Source: an uncultured Pseudomonadota bacterium (lineage in GTDB: Bacteria > Pseudomonadota > Gammaproteobacteria > Burkholderiales > Burkholderiaceae_C). Taken from it: DNA of 64,000 nt. Under the pieces are notes generated by a model. The model made no database searches. It was given only the letters and a program-made list of their open reading frames with translations, and was not told the origin of the DNA. Position 1 is the first letter of the stretch. Every line of letters starts with the position of its first letter. The stretch lies in contig CAMFIB010000001.1 of assembly GCA_945952465.1 (NCBI GenBank), positions 744,001 through 808,000 of the forward strand, written 5' to 3'. Positions 1-9,420 of this stretch are shown piece after piece. The position numbers and the translations under genes are program-made.

Positions 1-1
1 C

Positions 2-895
2 ACGGCCGCCGTGGCTCCGACCACGACTTCGGCGTTCACCAACATCACCGTGGGTTCGTGGATCAAGCTGGTTCCTCCGGCCGGTGCGACGCAGGCCGTC
101 AAGGACTACTTCGCGGACGCGTGGTTCAAGGTCCACACGACCACGGCCCCGACCTCCACGGTGATCACCCTCGACCCGAGCACGCCGATCGTGGCGCCCG
201 GCATTGTCACGGCGGTCGCCGGCTACGCGATCACCCAGTCGCTGGTGCAGAACGGCAACACGGTTCGCAGCTTCACCTTCGAGTGGAATCAGGCTGACAT
301 CGGTCAGATCCTCGCGTTCCGCGGCATGCAATCCAACTCGATGAGCCTTAAGTTGGAGGTGGGTTCGATCGTCACCGGCCAGTTCGGCTTCACCGGCATG
401 GCCCACACCATCAACGCTGCGACGACCCTGCCGGGTGCCACGGCGGCAAGCCAGTCGCTGGACGTGATGAACGCGGTGACCGACGTCGGTCTGGTGATGG
501 AGAACGGCGCCAACCTGCTGGGTGTCAACAACTTCATCCAATCGGTGCAGCTGGACGTCACCAACAACCTGCGTACGCAGAAAGCGATCGGCGTCTACGG
601 CAACTCTGACATCGGTGTCGGCGAGCTGGCCGTCAGCGGTCAGCTGCAGGTGTATTTCGAGTCGGCCACCTACTACAAGAAGTGGCTGCAGGGCACCAAC
701 ACCAGCCTCGTGTTCGGCATGGCCGATCCGCTGGGCAACGGCTACCTCGTGGAGCTGGACAAGGTCCGCTTCGTGAACGGCGGCCTGAGCGCACCGACCA
801 AGGACAGCGACGTGATCCTGTCGCTCCCGTTCGAGGCCTATTTCAACGCGGCGACGAACCGCGGCATCCGAATCACGCGCGCCATCTCGGCGTGA
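2..895 (+). CDS. phage major tail tube protein, 5' partial
   Basis: This reading frame is open from the left edge of the window, so the true start probably lies upstream; a GTG at 11 is the first start codon visible. The 294 visible residues are rich in beta-forming and small residues with no membrane segment, typical of a siphovirus tail tube subunit that stacks in rings around the tape measure protein. The assignment rests mainly on position: it directly precedes the tail assembly chaperone pair and the tape measure gene, the standard order in lambda-like tails. The family itself is assigned by general resemblance to phage tail tube proteins, not by a diagnostic motif. Confidence 0.72.
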   Translation, partial: TAAVAPTTTSAFTNITVGSWIKLVPPAGATQAVKDYFADAWFKVHTTTAPTSTVITLDPSTPIVAPGIVTAVAGYAITQSLVQNGNTVRSFTFEWNQADIGQILAFRGMQSNSMSLKLEVGSIVTGQFGFTGMAHTINAATTLPGATAASQSLDVMNAVTDVGLVMENGANLLGVNNFIQSVQLDVTNNLRTQKAIGVYGNSDIGVGELAVSGQLQVYFESATYYKKWLQGTNTSLVFGMADPLGNGYLVELDKVRFVNGGLSAPTKDSDVILSLPFEAYFNAATNRGIRITRAISA

Positions 896-976
896 TGAAG
901 AGGGCGAGGTTTCGGCCTCGCCCGACAGTGCCCGGCAAGCCGGGCTTTCTCCCACCCTGCAAACAGAAGAAAAATA

Positions 977-1378
977 ATGGACATTTTCAACGCATTCGCC
1001 ACCGACGAGAAGGCCGAACTGGAAGGCCGCTGGTTCCCGCTGTCGAAGACCGCCTCCATCAAGGTGGCGCGGGCCGGCAATCCGGCCTACGTCAAGGAAC
1101 TGCGCAAGCAGATCGACGAGAAACAGCTCAACGTCGACCTGGACAACCAGAGCGACGAGGACAACGAGCTGGCCACCGCGGCCATCATCGAAGTCACCGC
1201 CAAGACCATCCTGCTGGACTTCAAGGGCCTGAGCTACAAAGGCAAACCCGTCGAGTACTCGACGGCCATGGCCAAGACCTTCCTCGAGATCAAGGACTTC
1301 CGCAAGAAGGTCGACCGCCTGTCGGCTGACGCCGCCAACTTCCGCCTCAAGGAAGAGGCCGAGGTGGGAAACGGCTAA
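977..1378 (+). CDS. tail assembly chaperone (gpG-like, unshifted product)
   Basis: A 133-residue acidic, soluble protein starting at ATG 977, lying between the tail tube and tape measure genes. This is the place and size of the lambda G protein, which coats the tape measure during tail assembly and is absent from the virion. Its last codons read GTG GGA AAC GGC TAA, so a GGGAAAC heptamer sits in the correct phase four codons before the stop. Most ribosomes should end here; a fraction should slip into the -1 frame and make a G-T fusion. The function is inferred from gene order plus the frameshift signal, which reinforce each other. Confidence 0.85.
   Translation: MDIFNAFATDEKAELEGRWFPLSKTASIKVARAGNPAYVKELRKQIDEKQLNVDLDNQSDEDNELATAAIIEVTAKTILLDFKGLSYKGKPVEYSTAMAKTFLEIKDFRKKVDRLSADAANFRLKEEAEVGNG
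1366..1372 (+). promoter_or_regulatory. programmed -1 ribosomal frameshift site GGGAAAC
   Basis: The heptamer fits the X XXY YYZ rule exactly in the zero frame (G GGA AAC), with the zero-frame stop six bases later and an open -1 frame of about 115 codons. Lambda uses GGGAAAG at the same place. The downstream sequence holds a direct repeat, CTTGAGTGG at 1387 and 1399, and GC-rich sequence that could form a stimulatory structure; I did not resolve a specific fold. Confidence 0.88.
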
Positions 1379-1719
1379 GTCAAGCCCTTGAGTGGCAGCT
1401 TGAGTGGGGGCCGCACGTCAAGGTCCTCACCAAGCGCTTCCGCAGGACCGGTGTCATGCCGCCGGCCCTCGCACGGCGTCCACGCGTGCGCCCGCTCGAT
1501 CGGGAGTACCTGGACGCCTTCTACCTCCTCAGTGCGAGCCGCCAGACCGGCATGGCCGGCCCTCAACCCATCGCGATCAGCGAGATTTTGTTGTTCGCCA
1601 AGGAGGGGGTGGAGATTGACCTTGCAAGCGAGCGGCTCAAGTATGTGAGGTTAGTGCAGCAGCTCGACCGGACGTACCTCGCGTTCTGGGCTGAGAAGAA
1701 CAAGACCAGCAAGCCTTGA
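1372..1719 (+). CDS. tail assembly chaperone T domain, expressed by -1 frameshift from the 977 gene
   Basis: The -1 frame is open from 1330 to the TGA at 1719, covering the slippery heptamer. After slippage at 1366-1372 translation continues CGG CTA AGT CAA and adds about 115 residues to the first 132 of the upstream protein, giving a fusion of about 247 residues. In lambda the matching gpGT recruits tail tube subunits to the tape measure. An internal ATG at 1456 could give an 87-residue protein, but no convincing ribosome binding site precedes it, so independent translation is less likely. The tape measure gene starts 13 bases after the stop. Confidence 0.75.
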   Translation, partial: RLSQALEWQLEWGPHVKVLTKRFRRTGVMPPALARRPRVRPLDREYLDAFYLLSASRQTGMAGPQPIAISEILLFAKEGVEIDLASERLKYVRLVQQLDRTYLAFWAEKNKTSKP

Positions 1720-1732
1720 AGGGCCAAGCGGC

Positions 1733-4700
1733 GTGAGCGACGAACTCAATCTGGGAATTGATCCCGCCCCCATCAAGGAGGGGGTGGACAAGATCGTCTC
1801 GGATTTGTCGCGTCTGCGCGATGCGTTCGACAACCTCGGCGAGAACCTGCCCCGGCGCATCCGCAAGCAGCTGGAGCGCGACGCCAAGCCGATGAAGGAA
1901 ATCGTCGCCGGCATCACGCAAGAGCTGGCGTCGGAGATGTCCAAGGCCCAAGCGATCGTGGAACAGGCCGGCGTGAAGCTGGCTGGCGCGGCGGCCAAGG
2001 GTATCGACTCGGGCACCGCCGGTGCCAAGGAGGCCGGCCGCAAGGCAGGCAAGGCCTACGCAGACGGCATGGAAGAGGCCGCGGCGCGCGTGCGTACCGT
2101 CTTCCGGACCAGCGTTACAGGTCCGGACGGGATCTCCGCAGGCATTTCGGGCAGCACGCTGGAAGTGGTCAAAAAGCAGGCCGAAGCCACGGCCGCCTCG
2201 ATTGGTGGTGTCACCAAGGCGTTCAAGGACCTGGACCGCGTCCGGTCCAGCTCCGCTTCCAACATCGACCCGCAGACGCTGCTCGGCCTGACCCCCGAGC
2301 GCCTGCAAGGCTCGGCGCGAGCCTCCGCCAGCGTCTTCCGCGACGCGTTCGCTGCGGAAGCCACCAATGCAGCCAACCGGGCGAAGTCGGCTTCGAACGT
2401 CGACGTGCGCACGCTGCTCGGCCTCACGCCGGACATCCTGAATGGTTCCGCCGCAGCGTCGGCAGAGGTCTTCAAGGCGGCGTTTGCGCAGGAGGCCGCC
2501 ACCGCCTCCAACCGCACCAAGTCGGCCTCCAACATTGACGTCCGCACGTTGCTGGGCCTGAGCACCGACAACGTCAAGGGCGCGGCGCGCGCCTCGGCCG
2601 AGGTTTTCCAGGCCGCGTTCGCGACCGAGGCACAGCGGATCTCCCGACAGGTGCGCATTGCCACCAACGAGGCAGCCGGCCCGTTCACAGCACTGACGGG
2701 CGCCAACACGGGCAAGGTCGTCAGCAGCGAGGACATCTCCAACGTCCGACGCATGTCGCAGGAGAGCGCGGCACTCGCGGCGCGCCACCGCGAGCTGGCG
2801 GCCGAATCTTACGAGGTCCGGTCGGCGTTTCGCGGCATTGCCGGCGCAGCCGGCGCGTTGTTCCTGACCTACGGTTCCCTGATCCCGCTGACTGCCGCCT
2901 TCGCTGCCGCCAGCGGCGTCAAGGAAGCGATCGTTCAGTACAAGGACCTCGAGAACCAGCTGAACTTCATCCGGGCCTTGAGCCAGGAATACGACCGTTC
3001 GCTGCAGAGCCTGGCGCAGTCCACCCGCGCGGCGGCCGTCGAGTTCGGGGTCATGCCGGTGGAAGCCGCCAAGGGCCTGCGCGCATTGGTGCAGGCCGGC
3101 CTGAGCCTGAACGACGCGGTGACAGCGCTGCCGGCCATCCTGCGCCTCGCGACCATCGGCGAGATCTCGGTCGGCGAAGCCGCTGTGACCGCCACCGGTG
3201 CCGTGCAGGCGTTCGGTCTCTCCTTCTCCAGTATCAGCCGTGTCAGCGACGTGTTCGTCGCTGCGGCCAAATCGTCCAACGCCAGCGTTGCGTCCATCGC
3301 CGAGTCGATGAAGCAGGCGTCGAGCGTGGCCGAGGAATACAAGGTCTCCGTCGAGGACGTCGGCGTCGTGCTGGCAGCTCTCGGCAAGAAGAACATCACC
3401 GGATCGGCGGCGGGTACCGCATTCCGCAACTTGATGTCGGAGCTGGCGGCGCCGCGTGGCGAGGCGCAGAAGGTCGCCAAGCAGCTGAAGCTCAGCTTGT
3501 TCGATCCGCTGAACGGCTCGATCGAGTCTCTGCTCACCGACTTCATCCCGAAGCTGCGCAAGACGCTGGCGCCTTTCGACCCGCAAAGCCAGTCCTACAT
3601 TCTCAACCGCCTCTTTAACGAGCGTGGCAGCAAGGCGATCAACGCGATTCTCTCGCTGGGCGAGGAGGGCCTGCGGGAGCTGCGCAGCCAGATCGACAAC
3701 GCCAAGGGCCTGTCGATCCGTGCGGCGATCGAAGCGAACGACACGATCCAAGGCGACCTGAACAAGTTGCGTTCGCAGGTGGCATCGACGTTCGGCAGCG
3801 TGGCCGAGGCGGCAGTCGACCCGCTGCGCAGCACTCTGCAGAGCCTGCGCTCGTACATCGCGTCAGATGAATTCAAGTCGGCGCTTACCGGCGTCGGTGC
3901 CGTTATCCAGGGTGTGGCATCTGCCGTCGGTGCTCTCGCTTCCGTCGTGGGTAGCCCGACCGGGGCCGTTGCAGTGCTCGCGGCGGGTACCGCTGCCACG
4001 TTGTTGTTCGCTACCCAGATGACGGGCACGTCCGGCGCGGTGGCTGCGTTCGCGAACGGGCTGGCCTTTCTCGGTGGCAATGGCACCAAGGCGGCCGGCG
4101 GCATCGCGCGCGTGGCCGAGCTGGCTGGCTCGCTGCTGAAGTACGCCGCGGTTGCGGTGGTCGTCTACCAGGCGGCTGTTGCGATTGGCGAGCTGTACAC
4201 GCAGGCAGCTCAGGAAGACCCGATCGCTCAGGCTGAGAAGAACTACGCGCGGCTTTCGAAGTCGTCTGATGACTTCATCGAGAAGATTAAGGAAGAGATC
4301 AAGCAGCTCGAGAAGGCCAACCGTCTGAAGCGCGGCGAGGGCACCGCCACGACATTCGAGGAGCTGACGAAGGCAGCGGGCGACATCGAGCGCTACACGG
4401 CAGAGCTGAATGCGTTGCGGAATGCACCCAAGGAAGCGGTCAAGGTCGACTACTCGGCAGATGCGAACTTCAGCGCGGCGATCGTCAACACCAAAAACGA
4501 AGAGCTGCGGATTCAGAACCTGCTGAACATCGCACAGGGGGCGTACGCCGTTGCTGCGAAGAAGTCGACCGAAGCGAATGTGCTACTGACGCAGCAGAAG
4601 AACCTGCAGCTGGAAGCCGATCAACGGGCGCGTGACGAGGCCAAGAAGAGCGACGCGTCGGGCACGAAGAAGTACAACATCGTCGACGCTGACGCGCGTC

Positions 4701-7700
4701 GCTTGGCGACTTCTCATGAGGCGGAAGTCAATCGCCGCATCCAGCTGGAGCAGGCCGGTGAGAACCAACGCCGCCAGGCGCTCGAGGCGATTTACCAGAG
4801 CGAGGAGCGGGACCTCAAGCGGCGGTACGACCAGAACCTAATCACGTTCGACCAGTACCGCAAGGAGTTGACGGCCAAGCAAGAAGCCGCCGACACCGAA
4901 CGCTACGACTCACTGAAGGCCGCCGAAGAAAAGGCGCTCACCGACTACAAGAAGATCGCCGCGGCCTTTGTCGAAGCGCGCGCCAAAGGAGCAAAGCAGG
5001 ACGACCTAAAGGTCCAAAACGATCTGCTTGCCGCTGCGCAGCGTTTGGATTCTGCCAATCTTGCCATCGACAAGCAGCGTGAGGCGGCTTTCCAGCGTCG
5101 CAACGACGCGATGACGAATGCCCTCCGCCCCGGTATCGAGTTGCTACGCGTCTCGGAGCGGGACGCTGAGATCCAGAAAGAGAACGTCGAGCAGGAGCTA
5201 GTGAAGCTCGGGATCAAGGGGCAGCAAGCTCAGTTGAGCGAGCGCGACCTCTACGTTCAGCTCGAGACCCAGAAGATTCTCAATGCGCAGCTCGATGAAA
5301 TCAAGAAGATCGAGGCGCTGTTCAAGCAACTCGGAGACCAAGGGGTTTTCAACAACCTCCTGGAAGACGACGCCGCCCGCAAGCTGTTCGAGGGCCTCAC
5401 CGGTCGCATCCGCCAGATCAAGGACACGATCGTTGAGCAAACCCCACGCATCCAAACGGCGTTGGGCAATGCTTTCGATGCCAAGAAGATTCAGGAATTC
5501 GCGAAGGAGCTGAATGACAAGCTGGTCGATGCCCTGACCCAATCGGGCAAAGGTGGCGGGAAGCGCATGCGCAAGGTGCTCGAAGAAGAGCTGTTGCGCA
5601 AGCCCTTTGCGATCGTGCTCAAGGCCATTCTGGAGCCGATCACGCAGGGCATCGCAGGTACCGCGGTAAGCACGGCCCAGGGCATCCTTGGGTCTGGCAA
5701 CAACCTTGTTCAGGGTGCCAGCAACGCAAGCAGCCTCCTCAGTATTGGCTCGGGCTACTCCAATACGCTGAATAGCGTAGCCAGCATCCTTGGCGCTGGT
5801 AACGCGGTGGGTGCGTCGGCTGCGTCTCTGGGTTACGCCAACGCGGTGGGCGCGCTGGGTGGGGACTCCCTGGGCGCGCTGATCGCCGCGAATGGTTCGT
5901 GGGGCGGCGTGGCAGGCGCGGGAGCGGGCACTGCTACGGCTGGCGGGCTTAGTGCAGTCTCCAGCACGCTCGCTGCCATTCCCGGATGGGGATGGGCTGC
6001 CATGGCCGCAATCGCGGCGTTTTCAATCTTCGGCGACGACGGCGGGGGTCCCAAGGTCGAGAGCGCCTACGGTCCCGGCGTCGCCCCGATCGACGCCGAC
6101 TCGACGGCGGCCCGCACGATCTCCGAGGGCATCCAGAACAGCTTCTCTCAGATCGCCCAAACCCTTGGGCTGAACCAGCGAGACTTGGGTGTTGGCGTCT
6201 TCTCGTCTCGTGACCCGGAAGGTGACGCGCCGACCGCCCTGCAGGTTCACGCAACCCTGGGTGGTCGTACGGTTTATGACCGCGGAGACCGGCTCGGCGC
6301 GCTCGACAACGTCGGCCGCAGCGACGAGGAGTACCAGGCCGCGCTGGTGGAAGAGACCAACCGCGTGATTTTGGGTGCGCTGCAGGCCAGCGACCTGGCG
6401 CAAAAGTTCAAGGACTATCTCGCCGGCGCGACTGACATCAGTGCTGCGGTCAATACCGTCGTGGCGATTCGGCAACTTGACCAAGCCTTCAAGAACATCG
6501 GTGGACCGCTAGCAGACCTGACCAAGCTCAGCGTGGAGGCTGAGGTGGCGTTCGTGAACCAGGTTGGCGGCCTACAAAACCTGACGACGCTGCTGAACCA
6601 GTTCTACCAGGACTATTACACCGACGCCGAGCGCAATGCCAACGCCACCAAGCAGCTCTCTGAAGCACTCGATGCGATGGGCCTGCAGCTGCCGTCGACG
6701 CGTGCGGAGTTCCGCAAGCTGGTCGAACAACAGGACTTGACCACTGAATCTGGGCGTGCCAACTACATCGGCCTGCTGAACCTGTCAGCGGCGTTCGCGG
6801 CAGTGGTGCCGCAGGTTGACGCCCTGACGGAGGCGACCGACGAACTCACCGGGGCCGCGCGCTCCGCGGCCGACATCGCCAGCGAGCGCGACAAACTCGA
6901 AGAGCAACTGCTTCAACTGCAGGGCAACGCCGCGGCGCTGCGATTGCGCGAACGCAGCGCGATCGACGCCAGCAACCTCGCACTGTTCGACCAGATCGCA
7001 GCGCTGCAGGACGCGCAGGCGGCGCAACAGGCCGCCGCCGAGCAGGCCAAAGCGATCGAGCAGGAGCGCGCCAACATCGAGCAGCAGATCCTGCAGGCCA
7101 CAGGCGACACCGCGGCCATTCGCGCGGCTGAACTCGCAGCGCTTGACCCGGCCAACCGAGCGTTGCAGCAGAGCTTGTACGCACGGCAGGACGAGCTGGC
7201 CGCCATCGAAGAAAACAAGCGTGCGATGGAGGAGGCGCAGCGGGTGGCCGAGGCCATCGCCAGCGAGCGGACCAACCTCGAAGGTGAGCTGCTGCAGGCG
7301 CAGAACGACACCATCGCAATCCGCGTGCGGGAGCTGGCGGCGCTCGATCCATCCAACCGGGCCATCAAGGAACGCATCTACGCCCTGCAGGATGAGGCCG
7401 CTGCGCTCGACCGTTTGAAGACCCGTGGGTCGGACGCCTTGTCGATCCTGCAAAACAGCGTGACGAAGCGGCGCGCCGACCTCGACGCCGCCTACAAGGC
7501 CCAGACCGACGGCATCAACGCCCGCCGCGACGCGGCCAACGCGCTGACGGAAGCCCGCGTGTCGTCGCTGCAGTCGCAGTCATCGGCGATTTCCGAAACT
7601 GGTGGTGGCCTGTCTGAGCTGTCCAACGCACTGCAGGCGGCGATCGACTCTTTGCGCGAAAGCCTCGAGACGCCGGCGCAGGCCGTCGCCGAGGCACAGC

Positions 7701-8518
7701 GCCAGATTGCCGACGCGCTGAACACCGCCCAGAACGGTGGCCTGCTGCCGACGGCGCAATCGCTGCAGAAGGCGCTGAATACCTTGACGACCGCGAGCAC
7801 CGATGGTTTCGCCAGCGGCGAGGACTACGCGCGCTTCAAGGGCGTCACGGCCGCTCAGCTCACCCAGCTCCAGGCCTTGACCGGCGAACAGCAGACGGTG
7901 GGCCAAGAGACCCTGAACGCGATCAACACGCAAATCCAGGTTGTGCAGTCGATCGGTGCCGCGACTCAGTCGGCCTTCGACGCCGAGCTGGAGCAAGCGA
8001 AGGCCGCCTACGACGATCAGGTCGCCGCTCTGGATGAGCTGATTGAGAACGCCAAATCGCAGTTGGACGCTGCGCTCGGCCAGACGCAGGCAACTCTGAG
8101 CCTCACCGAGGCCATGAACTACTTCGGCTCGACGGTTGCCGGCCTTGCCTTGGCCAACGCGGTGGCCATCTCCGCCAACCAGGCTGAGCTGGCACGCATT
8201 GCGGAAGTTGCTGGGGCCGGCGCACCGACCCCGTTCGACGCTACGGCGGGCGTCCCGGTAACGCCCACCGTCTCGCTGGTGCCGCTCAGCATGATTGTGC
8301 AGGAGCAGGTGCAGGCACAACAGGCGCAGTTGGACGCCCTCATCGAAGAGGTCAAGAACCTGCGGGCAGATGTGCGTGCGGGCGATACCGCAATCGCCAC
8401 CAGCGTCGGTGACACCGCCCGCGTGGTGAAGAACTGGGAGCGGTCCGGCGGTGTCCCGATCCGCAATCCCGACAACGGCACGGCCAACGGCCAAGCCTTG
8501 AACACGCACGCAGTATGA
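1733..8518 (+). CDS. phage tail tape measure protein, 2261 residues
   Basis: The longest gene in the window; it sets tail length and fills the tail tube, and helps DNA entry. It starts at GTG 1733 shortly after the chaperone frame. Visible parts: a charged N-terminal helix region; three 45-residue repeats near residues 174, 219 and 264, each built on SASN-(I/V)-D-x-x-TLLGL; a TP901-type core around 370-650 with a hydrophobic stretch at 369-395; more hydrophobic segments near 731-761, 801-823 and 1417-1435; long coiled coils around 840-1250; and three degenerate repeats (60 and 67 residues apart) from about 1715 to 1900, each with an ER-x-x-(L/I)-E and a LxxLDPxNRA-like motif. Lambda's equivalent is 853 residues, so this one implies a very long tail (inference). 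Confidence 0.93.
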   Translation: MSDELNLGIDPAPIKEGVDKIVSDLSRLRDAFDNLGENLPRRIRKQLERDAKPMKEIVAGITQELASEMSKAQAIVEQAGVKLAGAAAKGIDSGTAGAKEAGRKAGKAYADGMEEAAARVRTVFRTSVTGPDGISAGISGSTLEVVKKQAEATAASIGGVTKAFKDLDRVRSSSASNIDPQTLLGLTPERLQGSARASASVFRDAFAAEATNAANRAKSASNVDVRTLLGLTPDILNGSAAASAEVFKAAFAQEAATASNRTKSASNIDVRTLLGLSTDNVKGAARASAEVFQAAFATEAQRISRQVRIATNEAAGPFTALTGANTGKVVSSEDISNVRRMSQESAALAARHRELAAESYEVRSAFRGIAGAAGALFLTYGSLIPLTAAFAAASGVKEAIVQYKDLENQLNFIRALSQEYDRSLQSLAQSTRAAAVEFGVMPVEAAKGLRALVQAGLSLNDAVTALPAILRLATIGEISVGEAAVTATGAVQAFGLSFSSISRVSDVFVAAAKSSNASVASIAESMKQASSVAEEYKVSVEDVGVVLAALGKKNITGSAAGTAFRNLMSELAAPRGEAQKVAKQLKLSLFDPLNGSIESLLTDFIPKLRKTLAPFDPQSQSYILNRLFNERGSKAINAILSLGEEGLRELRSQIDNAKGLSIRAAIEANDTIQGDLNKLRSQVASTFGSVAEAAVDPLRSTLQSLRSYIASDEFKSALTGVGAVIQGVASAVGALASVVGSPTGAVAVLAAGTAATLLFATQMTGTSGAVAAFANGLAFLGGNGTKAAGGIARVAELAGSLLKYAAVAVVVYQAAVAIGELYTQAAQEDPIAQAEKNYARLSKSSDDFIEKIKEEIKQLEKANRLKRGEGTATTFEELTKAAGDIERYTAELNALRNAPKEAVKVDYSADANFSAAIVNTKNEELRIQNLLNIAQGAYAVAAKKSTEANVLLTQQKNLQLEADQRARDEAKKSDASGTKKYNIVDADARRLATSHEAEVNRRIQLEQAGENQRRQALEAIYQSEERDLKRRYDQNLITFDQYRKELTAKQEAADTERYDSLKAAEEKALTDYKKIAAAFVEARAKGAKQDDLKVQNDLLAAAQRLDSANLAIDKQREAAFQRRNDAMTNALRPGIELLRVSERDAEIQKENVEQELVKLGIKGQQAQLSERDLYVQLETQKILNAQLDEIKKIEALFKQLGDQGVFNNLLEDDAARKLFEGLTGRIRQIKDTIVEQTPRIQTALGNAFDAKKIQEFAKELNDKLVDALTQSGKGGGKRMRKVLEEELLRKPFAIVLKAILEPITQGIAGTAVSTAQGILGSGNNLVQGASNASSLLSIGSGYSNTLNSVASILGAGNAVGASAASLGYANAVGALGGDSLGALIAANGSWGGVAGAGAGTATAGGLSAVSSTLAAIPGWGWAAMAAIAAFSIFGDDGGGPKVESAYGPGVAPIDADSTAARTISEGIQNSFSQIAQTLGLNQRDLGVGVFSSRDPEGDAPTALQVHATLGGRTVYDRGDRLGALDNVGRSDEEYQAALVEETNRVILGALQASDLAQKFKDYLAGATDISAAVNTVVAIRQLDQAFKNIGGPLADLTKLSVEAEVAFVNQVGGLQNLTTLLNQFYQDYYTDAERNANATKQLSEALDAMGLQLPSTRAEFRKLVEQQDLTTESGRANYIGLLNLSAAFAAVVPQVDALTEATDELTGAARSAADIASERDKLEEQLLQLQGNAAALRLRERSAIDASNLALFDQIAALQDAQAAQQAAAEQAKAIEQERANIEQQILQATGDTAAIRAAELAALDPANRALQQSLYARQDELAAIEENKRAMEEAQRVAEAIASERTNLEGELLQAQNDTIAIRVRELAALDPSNRAIKERIYALQDEAAALDRLKTRGSDALSILQNSVTKRRADLDAAYKAQTDGINARRDAANALTEARVSSLQSQSSAISETGGGLSELSNALQAAIDSLRESLETPAQAVAEAQRQIADALNTAQNGGLLPTAQSLQKALNTLTTASTDGFASGEDYARFKGVTAAQLTQLQALTGEQQTVGQETLNAINTQIQVVQSIGAATQSAFDAELEQAKAAYDDQVAALDELIENAKSQLDAALGQTQATLSLTEAMNYFGSTVAGLALANAVAISANQAELARIAEVAGAGAPTPFDATAGVPVTPTVSLVPLSMIVQEQVQAQQAQLDALIEEVKNLRADVRAGDTAIATSVGDTARVVKNWERSGGVPIRNPDNGTANGQALNTHAV

Positions 8519-9420
8519 GAGTCGTCGCCCCCTTGACCATCACCGATGCGGTGCTCATCAGCAGCAGCGCCTCGGAGACCGATTACGCCGCGTGGAACGC
8601 CGGAACTTCCTACACCTTGGGCCAGCGTGTGATCCGCACGACCACGCACAAGGTCTACGAGAACCTGATCGCCGGAACGAACGCAAACCTTCCGGAAAAC
8701 GATTCGACGCGGTGGCTCGACTGCGGCGCCACCAACCGCTGGAAGATGTTCGACGCCAAGGTTGGTACGTCTACGGTGCTGCCGTCCCCTTTGACTTGGA
8801 CGCTGGCGCCGGGCCGGGTCGATTCCTTGTGCCTGCTTGAGTTGGTGGGCACACAGGTGCAGGTCACCGTGACTGCTGGTGCCGGGGGGCCCGTCATCTA
8901 CGACAAAACGTTCAGCCTCATCAAGCCGTCTGTCGTCACTGATTGGTACGCCTACTTCTTCCTGAACGATCCGATGACGATCAGTCAGTTGATCCTCACG
9001 GACCTGCCGCCCAACCCGACCGCGCGGGTAACCGTCACTGTGACCGGCCCGTCCACTGTCGCCTGCGGTGTGTGCGTTACCGGCTCCGCCAAGTACCTCG
9101 GCGCTACCCAATACGACGCCAGTGCAGGCTTGAATGACTTCAGCGTCAAGACCACCGACGCGTTCGGCGCCACGTCGGTGCTGAAGCGTGATTTCAGCAA
9201 ACGTTTCGACGTGAAGCTGGAGGTTCCGAACGATGTGATCGACCAGGTCACCAAGTTGATCTACAGCCTGCGCTCGACGCTGGCCATGTGGATTGCACCG
9301 GACTACCGCCGCGACACCTTCACTCCGCTCATCGCATACGGCTTCTATAAGGAATTCAACCTGACCGTGCCCTATTACGACATGAGCATCTGCAGCCTTT
9401 CCATCGAGGGAGTTACCTGA
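8515..9420 (+). CDS. distal tail/minor tail protein, possible carbohydrate-binding module
   Basis: A 301-residue protein whose ATG overlaps the tape measure stop (ATGA), so it is translationally coupled. Its position directly after the tape measure suggests a tail-tip or baseplate component. Residues 22-72 hold a tryptophan/tyrosine-rich segment (YAAWNAGTSYTLGQRV, later RWLDCG) that resembles the small chitin-binding-like modules found in many tail proteins. No enzyme motif is visible. The exact role is not recognised. Confidence 0.6.
   Translation: MRVVAPLTITDAVLISSSASETDYAAWNAGTSYTLGQRVIRTTTHKVYENLIAGTNANLPENDSTRWLDCGATNRWKMFDAKVGTSTVLPSPLTWTLAPGRVDSLCLLELVGTQVQVTVTAGAGGPVIYDKTFSLIKPSVVTDWYAYFFLNDPMTISQLILTDLPPNPTARVTVTVTGPSTVACGVCVTGSAKYLGATQYDASAGLNDFSVKTTDAFGATSVLKRDFSKRFDVKLEVPNDVIDQVTKLIYSLRSTLAMWIAPDYRRDTFTPLIAYGFYKEFNLTVPYYDMSICSLSIEGVT

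Noticed and set aside
1637..3751. 704-codon frame antisense to the tape measure gene
   Set aside because: Composition (Arg, Gly, His rich) and lack of any domain mark it as a shadow of the tape measure gene.
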